The notes under the pieces were generated by a model that ran no database searches, had not been told where the DNA came from, and saw only the letters and a program-made list of their open reading frames with translations. A stretch of DNA of 64,000 nucleotides from CADEED01 sp039931065 (lineage in GTDB: Bacteria; Pseudomonadota; Gammaproteobacteria; Steroidobacterales; Steroidobacteraceae), in the NCBI GenBank assembly GCA_039931065.1, contig JBDTSP010000002.1:124001-188000 (forward strand), in the 5' to 3' direction. Each line of letters starts with the position of its first letter. The stretch's first letter is position 1. The position numbers and the translations under genes were made by a program. Shown here one piece after another: positions 33,491 through 41,953 of the stretch.

Positions 33491-36400
33491 TTAACCCGAT
33501 TCGTGCCCGCTGCGCTCAGCCGTTGTGGGCGCGCTACGGGCGGCGGCGCCCTTCCCCATAAGGCCCTCGATCAGCCGCGACATGTATTCCGGCGAGCGTG
33601 TGTTGCGTGCAATGAGCAAATAGAGCGCCGGCACGACGTACAGGGTGAGCCCGAGTGAAACGACAGTGCCAAAGAACACTGTGGCGCCGATCGACTCGCG
33701 GCTCTCGGCACCCGCGCCATGCGCCAGCATCAATGGCACCGCACCGAAGGCGGTGCAGAGACTGGTCATGAGCACCGGGCGCAGCCGCGTGGCGGAAGCG
33801 TGGATGACGGCATCGACGAACTCGACCCCGCGGTCACGCAACTGGTTCGCGAACTCGACGATGAGGATGCCGTTCTTGCAGGCGATGCCGATGAGCATGA
33901 TGCAGCCGATCTGGCTGAAGATATTGATCGTGGAATTGAACAACCAAAGTCCGAGCAACGCGCCGGTGATGGCCAGCGGCACGGTGACCAGGATGACCAC
34001 CGGGTGGATGAAGCTCTCGAACTGCGCCGCGAGCACCAGGTAGACCACCAGCAACGCGAACGCGAACGTCACCCACAAGGTGTCGCCGGATTTTTTGAGC
34101 TGGTAAGTCTCGCCGTTGTAGATGATCTGCGCCTCGGGCGCTTCTTCGTGAATCACTTTTTCCATGTATGCGACGGCATCACCGAGTGCATAACCATTGG
34201 CAAGCGAACCGGCGAGCTCGATGGCGCGCATGCGATCGGTGCGGCGCAGTTCGGTCGGACCCGCGCGCTCCTCGATACGCACCAGCGCGGACAGCGGGAT
34301 CAGTTCACTACTCTTGTCGGAACGGATGTAGAGATTGTCGAGATCGCCGACCGACGCGCGTTGTTGTTCGCGCGCCTGCAGGATGACGTCGTATTCCTCG
34401 CCGCCGCGTTCGAAGGTGGTGACGATGCGCGAGCCGAGCATCGTCTCGAGCGTGCGCCCCACCGATTGCAGCGACACGCCGAGATCCGCGGCCTTGTTGC
34501 GATCGATCTGCACGATCACGCGCGGCTGACGTTCGAGGTAATCGGATTCGAGATTGAGAATGCGAGGATTCTCGCGCGCGACGCGCTGCATGATCTGGTC
34601 GCGCCACTTCACGATTTCGGCGTAGTCGCCGCCACCCAAGGCGATGGCGAGCGGCCGCGTGGAGTTGCGCGTCAGCGGACTGCCAGCCTGGTTGACGTTG
34701 ATGCGGCCGCCGGGAATGTTCTGCGTGCGTTGCCGCAAGCGATCCGCGATCTGCCCCGCGCTGTCCTCGCGCACGTCCCAGAGATTGAGCGGCAGATTCA
34801 CCATGCCGGTGCTCACTTCCGCCCCGCGGCCGAAACCGCCGGTGCGCACGATCACGCGCCGGGCGTTGCCGCGCGCCACTTCTTCCGCGGCGATGGTTTC
34901 CACTTCGCGCAGCTGGCGATCCATGTACGCGAGGCTCGAGCCTTCCGGAGCGGTGACGAAGATGCGCACGAAACCGCGATCTTCCTGCGGCGCCAGTTCC
35001 GAGGGCACACGCAGGCCCGGGAATGGAAATCCTTTGACCAGCAGCAACACGACCACGCCAAACAATGCGAGCGATCCGCCGACCAGCCACAACGGCCGCC
35101 GCCCTTGCATGGCGCGGCACAGCCCCGCAGCATACCGATCATCAAGCGTATGGAAGAATTTGTCGATGCCGCCGGTGAGGCGTGACTTCGGCATGCCGTT
35201 CGCGAACAGCTTTGAAGTCATCATTGGCGTCATCGTCAGCGCGACGAAGGCGGAGAAACCCACGGCGGCCGCGACCGTGACGCCGAACTCACCGAACAAT
35301 CGGCCGGTGTCGCCGGTCATGAACGAAACCGGTACGAACACCGCCATCAACACAAGCGTAGTCGCGATCACCGCGAAGCCGATTTCTTTCGAGCCGTTGA
35401 TCGCGGCGAGCAGCGCCGGTTCGCCGCTTTCGATTCGCCGCACGATGTTTTCGAGCACCACGATGGCGTCATCGACCACCAGGCCGATGGCCAGCACCGC
35501 GCCGAGCAGTGTCAACGTGTTGATCGAAAAGCCGAGGACCGCCATGACAATGCCCGCGGCGATGATCGACACGGGGATCGTGACCGCCGGAATGAGCGTG
35601 GCTCGCAACGTGCCCAGGAAGAGGAAGATGACGATGAGCACGAGGATCAGCGTTTCGGATAACGCGAGCACCACGTTTTTCAGCGAGGCTGCGATGAACA
35701 CGCCATTGTCGATGTTGATCTCGACGGTGATGTCCTTCGGCAGGGTTTTCTGGATGGCCGCGAGCCGCTCTTTCACCGCGCTCGAGGTCGCCAGGATATT
35801 GGCCTTCGACTGCGGAATGATCGCCATCGAAGTGCCGATGATTCCGTTGGAGCGCGAGATGCTGCGGTCGTCCTCGGAGGCGAGGCGCACTTCGGCCACC
35901 TCACCGAGCCGCACCAGATAACCATCCGGTCCGCGCCCGACCACGAGACTGCGGAAATCCTCTTCGGTGCGCAGATTGGTATCCGTGCGCAGCGTGAATT
36001 CGCGCTCGGTCGATTCGAGCCGGCCCGCGGGCAACTCGACGTTCTCGCGCAGCAGCGAATTCTCGACATCGTTGACGGTGAGTTGGCGCGCGGCGAGATT
36101 CTCGCGCGACAGCCAGACGCGCATGGCATAGCGGCGCGCGCCCATCATGCGCACGGAGGCCACGCCATCGAGTGTCGAGAACTGGTCGACGAGATAACGC
36201 GATATGTAGTCGGTGAGCTCGAGGATGCTCCGCTGGCTGCTCGCGACATTCATCCAGATGATCGGATCGGTGCCGCTGTCCACCTTCGTGATCTGCGGTG
36301 GATCGGCTTCCTGCGGCAGGCGCGCGGCAACCCGCGACAGACGTTCGCGCACGTCGTTGGCGGCGCTGTCGAGGTCGCGCTCCAGCGAGAATTCGACGTT

Positions 36401-36673
36401 GATCTGCGAACGTTCGTCACGGCTGGCGGAATTCAACCGCTCCACGCCCTCGATGCCCGAGATCTCGTTTTCGATGATCTGCGTGATACGCGACTCGACC
36501 ACATCCGAAGACGCCCCGCGATATCGCGTTTCGACGTTGACCACCGGCCGGTCGACGTCGGGGAATTCGCGCAGCGAAAGGCGCGTGATGGCGCCGAGTC
36601 CGAGGATGAACAACAGCAGCGACATCACCGTCGCGAACACGGGACGTCGAACCGACAGTTCCGAGATGATCAT
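33491..36673 (-). CDS. RND efflux transporter, inner-membrane pump
   Basis: 1060 residues, typical for the HAE-1-like RND family. Twelve membrane helices are implied by two repeated hydrophobic blocks. Segments such as MIISELSVRRPVFATVMSLL at the start, GLVVDDAIVVLENIVRRIE (with the Asp pair of helix 4) and GIACKNGILIVEFANQL in the second half mark proton-relay and structural positions. The start is the ATG at 36673; an upstream in-frame ATG at 36763 is inside the adaptor gene and rejected. Adaptor gene lies 10 nt upstream. It exports drugs, dyes or other amphiphiles with an outer membrane channel not found here. Confidence 0.96.
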   Translation of the reverse strand: MIISELSVRRPVFATVMSLLLFILGLGAITRLSLREFPDVDRPVVNVETRYRGASSDVVESRITQIIENEISGIEGVERLNSASRDERSQINVEFSLERDLDSAANDVRERLSRVAARLPQEADPPQITKVDSGTDPIIWMNVASSQRSILELTDYISRYLVDQFSTLDGVASVRMMGARRYAMRVWLSRENLAARQLTVNDVENSLLRENVELPAGRLESTEREFTLRTDTNLRTEEDFRSLVVGRGPDGYLVRLGEVAEVRLASEDDRSISRSNGIIGTSMAIIPQSKANILATSSAVKERLAAIQKTLPKDITVEINIDNGVFIAASLKNVVLALSETLILVLIVIFLFLGTLRATLIPAVTIPVSIIAAGIVMAVLGFSINTLTLLGAVLAIGLVVDDAIVVLENIVRRIESGEPALLAAINGSKEIGFAVIATTLVLMAVFVPVSFMTGDTGRLFGEFGVTVAAAVGFSAFVALTMTPMMTSKLFANGMPKSRLTGGIDKFFHTLDDRYAAGLCRAMQGRRPLWLVGGSLALFGVVVLLLVKGFPFPGLRVPSELAPQEDRGFVRIFVTAPEGSSLAYMDRQLREVETIAAEEVARGNARRVIVRTGGFGRGAEVSTGMVNLPLNLWDVREDSAGQIADRLRQRTQNIPGGRINVNQAGSPLTRNSTRPLAIALGGGDYAEIVKWRDQIMQRVARENPRILNLESDYLERQPRVIVQIDRNKAADLGVSLQSVGRTLETMLGSRIVTTFERGGEEYDVILQAREQQRASVGDLDNLYIRSDKSSELIPLSALVRIEERAGPTELRRTDRMRAIELAGSLANGYALGDAVAYMEKVIHEEAPEAQIIYNGETYQLKKSGDTLWVTFAFALLVVYLVLAAQFESFIHPVVILVTVPLAITGALLGLWLFNSTINIFSQIGCIMLIGIACKNGILIVEFANQLRDRGVEFVDAVIHASATRLRPVLMTSLCTAFGAVPLMLAHGAGAESRESIGATVFFGTVVSLGLTLYVVPALYLLIARNTRSPEYMSRLIEGLMGKGAAARSAPTTAERSGHESG

Positions 36674-36683
36674 CGACCCGCTC

Positions 36684-37829
36684 TCATTGGCGGCGGCTCG
36701 CGGGAGTCGCGTTGGCCTCATGCGCGCCGTTCGCGGCGATGGGTTCGTCGAGGCCGGAGCCAATGACGTTGACCATGGCGCCGTCGCGGACCTTCTGCGT
36801 GCCCTCGATCACCACGTGTTCACCGGCATTGAGCCCGGCAAGGATCTCGACGGTACCCGGCTGGCGCCCGCCGATACGCACTTCGCGGCGCTCGGCCTTG
36901 CCGTCCGCGACCACGAACACGAACTGTCGCTCGGCCTCCGGGGACAGCGCCTGTTCGGGAATGAGCAGCGCCGCGCGTTCATCGTTCGCCAGCGAGACGT
37001 TGAGAAACATGCCCGACTTGAGCGCACCGTCGTCGTTGGCCAGCAACGCGCGCACGGTGACCGACCGCGTGGTCATGTCGACCCGCGAATCGATGCTCGC
37101 AACCTTGCCGGTGAAAGAGCGGCCCGGAAACGCGGGTGCCGTCGCGCGCACGGTGAGTCCTTCGCGCAGCGAGGCGAGGAAATTCTCGGGCACCGAAAAA
37201 TCGAGCTTGATGACACTGGTGTCGTCGAGGGTGGTGATGACGTCGCCGGGACTGATCAACGTGCCGACGCTGATGCGTCGCAGTCCGACGCGCCCAGAAA
37301 AGGGCGCGCGGATGACCGTGTCTTCGAACCGAGCGGCCGCCGCGCCCAGGCGCGCGCGGTTCGCCTTCATGGTGGCCTCGAGCTGATCGAAGGTCGACTT
37401 CGACAAGACCTGCGTGTTGAGCAACTCGCGGCTGCGGTTGTACTGGCTTTCGCTCTCGGTCAGCGCCGCCTGCGCGGCGGCGACATCGGCGCGTGCTTGC
37501 GCATCGTCGAGCTGCACGAGCACCTGGCCGACCTTCACCCGTTCGCCGTCGCGAAACTTCACCGCGGTGACGATGTTCGAGATCTTGGTGCTGATGTCCA
37601 CGGACTCGTTCGCGCGGGCGTTGCCGAGCGCTTCGAGCTTCTGGGAAATGCGTTCGCTGCGCACCGGCGCCAGGGTCACGTAGGACGGCGCGTTGTTGCG
37701 CATGCCCGCGGCCTGGGCGGGGCCCGCGCCCGCCACGGGTTTGTGCTGCGTCGCGTAGATAGCCCAGGCCGCACACACGATGGCGATGACAATGCTTATC
37801 GGCGTGACGAGATTGCGCGTCTCAGACAT
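36684..37829 (-). CDS. RND efflux periplasmic adaptor (membrane fusion protein)
   Basis: 381 residues. A single N-terminal membrane anchor (ISIVIAIVCAAWAIYA) is followed by the lipoyl/barrel-sandwich halves (near GNARANESVDISTKISN and VIRAPFSGRVGLRRISVG), an alpha-helical hairpin between them (QARADVAAAQAALTESESQ), and a beta-barrel and membrane-proximal part ending GLNAGEHVVIEGTQKVRDG. It bridges the pump at 33491 with an outer membrane channel encoded elsewhere. The spacing of 10 nt shows co-transcription. The Ada-like gene upstream is on the same strand at 81 nt, probably a different unit. Confidence 0.96.
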   Translation of the reverse strand: MSETRNLVTPISIVIAIVCAAWAIYATQHKPVAGAGPAQAAGMRNNAPSYVTLAPVRSERISQKLEALGNARANESVDISTKISNIVTAVKFRDGERVKVGQVLVQLDDAQARADVAAAQAALTESESQYNRSRELLNTQVLSKSTFDQLEATMKANRARLGAAAARFEDTVIRAPFSGRVGLRRISVGTLISPGDVITTLDDTSVIKLDFSVPENFLASLREGLTVRATAPAFPGRSFTGKVASIDSRVDMTTRSVTVRALLANDDGALKSGMFLNVSLANDERAALLIPEQALSPEAERQFVFVVADGKAERREVRIGGRQPGTVEILAGLNAGEHVVIEGTQKVRDGAMVNVIGSGLDEPIAANGAHEANATPASRRQ

Positions 37830-37910
37830 CGTGTAACCGGCGGCCCTGGATTTTTGCGGGGAGCAATTATGGCACCGCTAACATTCCGGCACACCAAGGG
37901 AATCAAAAAG

Positions 37911-38798
37911 TTATGACGCCCCGACGCGCGCTTCTTCCCAGCGGCGAATCATCTGTTTGCGCGCGACGCCCCAGCGATATCCGCCGAGAGCGCCGCCCGC
38001 TCGCAGCACGCGATGGCAGGGTATGACCCAGGCGATCGGATTCGCACCGACCGCATTTCCCACGGCACGCGCCCCATTCGAAACCCCGAGCTGCCGAGCC
38101 AGCGCGCTGTATGAGACCGCGGTACCCGGATCTAGTTCGAGCAATGCACGCCAGACCTGCACCTGAAAGTTGGTGCCACAGACCGAAAGCGGCAAGGTTG
38201 CAGTCTTGTTACCCCAGATGATTTCCATGAGTTCCGCGGCGCGCGCATCGTCGCGTGCGAACTTCGCCTTGGGAAACATATCGCGCAGCGCGCCGAGTTC
38301 GGCGCTGGCACTGCGGCCGGTGCTGCCGGGGTCTACGAATGCGAGCCGGCACAGGCCGCGCGGCGTCTGCGCGACGAACGCCGAACCGAAGGGCGAATCG
38401 GCCACTCCGTGACGAATTTGCACACCCTCGCCCTGCGTCCGGAACTCGCCCGGAGTCATGGCCTCCAGCGTCACCGTCAAATCATGTAGACGCCCGCCGC
38501 CCGAAAGTCCTACAGCGTGAGCGGCATCGAGCACGGAAGGCTCGCTCTGTAATGCCGAGCGCGCGGCGCGGCTGGTGACTTCTCCCAGGTATTGCTTGGG
38601 TGTGAGGCCCGTCCAGCGACGGAACAGACGGTTGAAATGGAATACCGACAGCCCGACGTGCCTGGCGATCTCGGCGAGCTTGGGCTGCCGCTGAAACTCA
38701 CGCTCTATGAATTCGATTGCGCGAGTCATGCGCGCGAATTCACGGCTGTCGACGAAGCGGTCGGTTATTGATGTGGCTTTCATGTCCATGGCCCGCAT
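37911..38798 (-). CDS. Ada-like AraC/O6-alkylguanine-DNA alkyltransferase fusion without N-terminal domain
   Basis: 295 residues. The N-terminal half is an AraC-type helix-turn-helix (about 25-120, LAEIARHVGLSVFHFNRLFR and TPKQYLGEV). The C-terminal half is a DNA-(protein)-cysteine methyltransferase with PCHRV, acceptor Cys261, within NPIAWVIPCHRVLRAGG. The first Ada domain that accepts methyl from phosphotriesters (zinc Cys4) is absent, so any methylation-triggered activation must differ from E. coli Ada. Several nearby starts (38798, 38789, 38783) are possible; I list the first. It removes O6-methyl from guanine and may regulate transcription. Confidence 0.93.
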   Translation of the reverse strand: MRAMDMKATSITDRFVDSREFARMTRAIEFIEREFQRQPKLAEIARHVGLSVFHFNRLFRRWTGLTPKQYLGEVTSRAARSALQSEPSVLDAAHAVGLSGGGRLHDLTVTLEAMTPGEFRTQGEGVQIRHGVADSPFGSAFVAQTPRGLCRLAFVDPGSTGRSASAELGALRDMFPKAKFARDDARAAELMEIIWGNKTATLPLSVCGTNFQVQVWRALLELDPGTAVSYSALARQLGVSNGARAVGNAVGANPIAWVIPCHRVLRAGGALGGYRWGVARKQMIRRWEEARVGAS

Positions 38799-38829
38799 TC
38801 TGCGGACCGCTGCGTGGTGTCGCGACCCG

Positions 38830-39984
38830 TTACTTGCGCAGCGCCAGCAACAGCCGTTTCAGCGCTGCCTGGCCGAGTTTCACGTCACGGTCGGCCAATA
38901 AGACCACGGTCAGTGAACGGCCCGGTACGATCCATATCGCCCCGCCCAGTTCCCCACCAAGGTGCCAGACCTCGAACTCGTCCACCGTGGTTCGCTCGAC
39001 CTGCAGACCGAACTCCGGATTTGCGCGCGAGCCCTTGAGCATTTCCTGCACCCAGCCCGCGCGCAACAGGCGCTCACCGCCGGCCGGAACACCGTCATTT
39101 CGCAGCAGCTCCCCGAACTTCAACACGTCGCGCGACAACGCACGCAGGCAGCAGTGCGCCGCCGGCATGCCGCTGCGGCGATCCATCTGCAATTGGACGT
39201 AGGACATGAAAGCTGGCGCGAGCAGGCGCCGTTCGAGGAATCGTTCGTAGGGCAGGTTCGAGACGCGCTCCACGATGACCGCGGCGAGCTGCGCATTGAC
39301 CGGCGACAAATTGAAGAAGCCGCCCGGCTCGTGGTGCAACTCGAACGCGAGCGCGGTGCTCTCGAAATCGTTACCTAACAACAATCGTACGCCGCGCGAG
39401 GTGGCGAAGTCGGGCAACTTCGACCAGTCCGCGAACGGATGCGAACCCAGCACCCTGGCGGCTTCAGCGCCCTGCGCGAGGCCGCTGGTTTCGGTCAGCA
39501 GCTGCCGCAACGTGATGCGACCACGGGGCTCGTCGTCCCATTCGGGTAGATATTTCGAGACCGAATCGTCGAGTGTCTTGATGCTGCCGTCGGCGAGCGC
39601 CAGGCCCACGGCGATTGCAGCCAGGGGACGCGCCAGGAAATCGGCCGGGCGCAGCGTCCGCAAGTCCTCGCCGCCTTGAAAATATCGCTCGAACTGCAGA
39701 TCGCCATGCAGCGCCACTAACAAGGCACCCGCGCCGGCGGCGCGCGCGGCCTCGGCCGCATCTGAAAGCGCGGCCGGATCCATCGAGATGCGCGCTGGAT
39801 CCACCGCCGCGGCGGTATCGACCGGCTCCACGCCGATCTCGAGCGTCGGCAGGTAGTTCTCGCTCGACGACAACGGCAGATCGAAGGCGCGCCGCCAGAA
39901 CGGCAGGTCCGCCGTCAGTGAACCGACGGCCAGGGACGCCACCACGAGCACGATGGCCGTGAGGATTGTGATTACGCGACGCAT
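38830..39984 (-). CDS. Beta-lactamase/PBP4-like serine hydrolase fold, catalytic residues lost
   Basis: 384 residues with an N-terminal signal anchor (MRRVITILTAIVLVV). The overall pattern is that of class C beta-lactamase/NylB-type serine hydrolases: GLALADGSIKTLDDSVSKYLPEW, LRQLLTETSGL, and a C-terminal HLGGELGGAIWIVPGR. But where active members have the SxxK motif before that first segment, this protein has F116-L-A-R119, and where YSN or YSL is expected it has L226-S. Thus both catalytic Ser/Lys and Tyr are replaced. It may be an inactive binder or regulator. Start at 39984. Fold assignment is firm; inactivity is inference. Confidence 0.85.
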   Translation of the reverse strand: MRRVITILTAIVLVVASLAVGSLTADLPFWRRAFDLPLSSSENYLPTLEIGVEPVDTAAAVDPARISMDPAALSDAAEAARAAGAGALLVALHGDLQFERYFQGGEDLRTLRPADFLARPLAAIAVGLALADGSIKTLDDSVSKYLPEWDDEPRGRITLRQLLTETSGLAQGAEAARVLGSHPFADWSKLPDFATSRGVRLLLGNDFESTALAFELHHEPGGFFNLSPVNAQLAAVIVERVSNLPYERFLERRLLAPAFMSYVQLQMDRRSGMPAAHCCLRALSRDVLKFGELLRNDGVPAGGERLLRAGWVQEMLKGSRANPEFGLQVERTTVDEFEVWHLGGELGGAIWIVPGRSLTVVLLADRDVKLGQAALKRLLLALRK

Positions 39985-40028
39985 GGGAAGAGAGACCTGC
40001 CGACATGCTACCAGCGGCCTCCCATGGC

Positions 40029-40034
40029 TAGAAT
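40029..40034 (+). promoter_or_regulatory. Candidate -10 box for glgA (possible leaderless transcript)
   Basis: TAGAAT lies 8 nt before the GTG start of glgA and there is no Shine-Dalgarno, which would give a nearly leaderless mRNA. No -35 stands out. Confidence 0.35.
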
Positions 40035-40042
40035 GCCCGCCC

Positions 40043-41551
40043 GTGAAACTCTCGATCTGCGCAATCGCATCCGAAGTCGTCCCGCTCGCCAAGACCGGCG
40101 GTCTGGCCGACGTTGCCAGCGCCCTGTCACGGAAGCTCGTGGCCAATGGCCACGACGTACGCCTGTTTGTGCCCTTTTATGCCCAGATCTCCCGCGCGAA
40201 GCTCGACGCCATTCGGGTCGAGACGCTGCAGGGAATGGTCATTCGCACCGGCAAAGAGGAGTACACGGTCGACATCTGGCGCGCCCGGCTGCCGGGATCG
40301 ACGACTCCCGTCTACCTGGTCGAATCCGACGCCCTGTACGCCCGCCCCAGTCTCTACACCAACGATCCGGACGAACACCGCCGCTTCCTGGTGTTGACGC
40401 GCGCCGCGCTCGAATGTTGCCGGCGCATGAACTTCAAACCGCACATCGTGCATTCACACGACTGGCACACCGCCTTCGCGCCGCTGTGGCTGCGCTCGAA
40501 CTACAAGAATGATCCCGTTTTCGCAGGCACGAAATCGGTGCTGACCATCCACAACATCGGCTACCAGGGCGGATTCGCCGCCAGCGACGTGGGTGATCTC
40601 GATCTCGGCCCGGATGCCTATCTACTCCACCAGGACGACCTCAAGGCCGGCGGCATCAATGCGCTGAAACACGGGATCCTGCACGCCGACGCGGTCACGA
40701 CCGTGAGCCCGACCTACGCACGCGAGATCACCACGCCGCGTTACGGACTCGGGATGGAGGAAGCCCTGGCCTCGCGCGGCAGCGCGGTGCGCGGCATCCT
40801 GAACGGCGTCGACTACGAAGAATGGGATCCGCGCTGCGACCACTATCTACCCATCCATTTCGATCCCGGCACGCTCGCCAAGAAGGCCGAGCTCAAGCGT
40901 AATTTCCTGCTGCGCCAGGCGATGACGCCGACGCGCGGCCGCGTGCCGCTGTTCGGCATCGTCAGCCGGCTTACGCCGCAGAAAGGTTTCGACCTGCTGA
41001 CCGACACGTTGCCGAAGTTGCTGCAGGACAACGACGTGCGCGTTGCGGTGATCGGCAACGGCGATGCCGTGTACGAAAAATTCTTCGCCGGCCTCGCGAC
41101 CCGTTACAAGGGCCGCGCCTGGTTCTTCGGCGGCTATGACGAAAGCCTGGCGCACTGGATCGAAGGCGCGAGCGATGCCTTCCTGATGCCGTCGCAGTAC
41201 GAGCCCTGCGGGCTCAACCAGATGTACAGCCTGCGTTACGGCACCGTGCCGATCGTGCGCCGCACCGGCGGGCTCGCGGATTCAGTGACTCACTTCGACC
41301 CGGCGACAGGCGCAGGCACGGGCATCGTCTTCAACGACTTCGATGCGGCCGCCATGACCTGGGCGCTCGATACGGCGATGCAGTGGTACCTGCAGCCCGC
41401 GTTGTGGGAAAAAATGGTGCAGAACGCGATGGCCTGCGATTTTTCCTGGGAGACCCAGGCAAACGAGTATCTGAAACTCTTCGCGGAGCTACTTCAGCTT
41501 GACGCTGCCACGCTCGTCGAACGGAATGCGGCGCAGAAAGCCGCTCGATAA
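40043..41551 (+). CDS. glgA: Glycogen synthase (ADP-glucose)
   Basis: Transfers glucose from ADP-glucose to growing glycogen. 502 residues. KTGGLADV near residue 16-22 is the ADP-glucose-binding signature, HSHDWHTAFAP and TIHNIGYQGGF mark the GT5 family, and the C-terminal VPSQYEPCGLNQMYSLRYG and RRTGGLADSV segments supply the catalytic and sugar-nucleotide sites. Start is GTG at 40043; an in-frame upstream ATG would run into the opposite gene. The C-terminal 63 nt overlap the convergent LEA-type gene, unusually long. It works with GlgC encoded just downstream on the other strand. Confidence 0.96.
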   Translation: MKLSICAIASEVVPLAKTGGLADVASALSRKLVANGHDVRLFVPFYAQISRAKLDAIRVETLQGMVIRTGKEEYTVDIWRARLPGSTTPVYLVESDALYARPSLYTNDPDEHRRFLVLTRAALECCRRMNFKPHIVHSHDWHTAFAPLWLRSNYKNDPVFAGTKSVLTIHNIGYQGGFAASDVGDLDLGPDAYLLHQDDLKAGGINALKHGILHADAVTTVSPTYAREITTPRYGLGMEEALASRGSAVRGILNGVDYEEWDPRCDHYLPIHFDPGTLAKKAELKRNFLLRQAMTPTRGRVPLFGIVSRLTPQKGFDLLTDTLPKLLQDNDVRVAVIGNGDAVYEKFFAGLATRYKGRAWFFGGYDESLAHWIEGASDAFLMPSQYEPCGLNQMYSLRYGTVPIVRRTGGLADSVTHFDPATGAGTGIVFNDFDAAAMTWALDTAMQWYLQPALWEKMVQNAMACDFSWETQANEYLKLFAELLQLDAATLVERNAAQKAAR

Positions 41552-41953
41552 GGCGACGCTGCCGATCAGCCGATAGTCGAGCGTCTCCGGCGAACCGCCG
41601 CGCCGCGACAGGAACTTGGTCAACGCAGCCGCGAGATTCGCGGTGACCTGCACGTCGAACTCCGCCTCACCCATCGACGGCACCACGAACGGGGTGTCGG
41701 TCAGGCCCTGCGCAAGTTCCGCATCGTTGACCTCGATGCGGTATTCGATGCCCTTGATGGGCAACTCGCGCGCGTTCGGGTTCAGCACCCGCATCCGCAC
41801 CACCATGCGCTGCGAGAAAATATCCGCGCTCTGTACCTTCATCGAGATCACCGACAACTTCGGCGCCTCGAATTTGGGCAACACGTCGCAACCGGCGATC
41901 GCCAGGAATGTGAGCGCCAGCATGACCGTCCGGCGCGAGCAGGACTCACGCAT
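41489..41953 (-). CDS. LEA type 2/WHy-domain lipoprotein
   Basis: 154 residues. A lipobox (AIAGC near residue 20) follows the start at 41953. The mature protein is a beta-sandwich-like WHy (water stress and hypersensitive response) domain: VVRMRVLNPNARELPIKGIEYRIEV is the family signature, with GLTDTPFVVPSMGEAEFDV later. Such proteins are envelope or periplasmic, linked to desiccation or stress. Its start overlaps the glgC stop by 8 nt (so the pair is coupled), and its 3' end lies inside glgA on the opposite strand. Confidence 0.82.
   Translation of the reverse strand: MRESCSRRTVMLALTFLAIAGCDVLPKFEAPKLSVISMKVQSADIFSQRMVVRMRVLNPNARELPIKGIEYRIEVNDAELAQGLTDTPFVVPSMGEAEFDVQVTANLAAALTKFLSRRGGSPETLDYRLIGSVALSSGFLRRIPFDERGSVKLK

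Noticed and set aside
33719..35185. Long open frame on the plus strand opposite the RND pump
   Set aside because: Arg/Asp/His-rich antisense translation of a well-recognised transporter; no domain or start signal.
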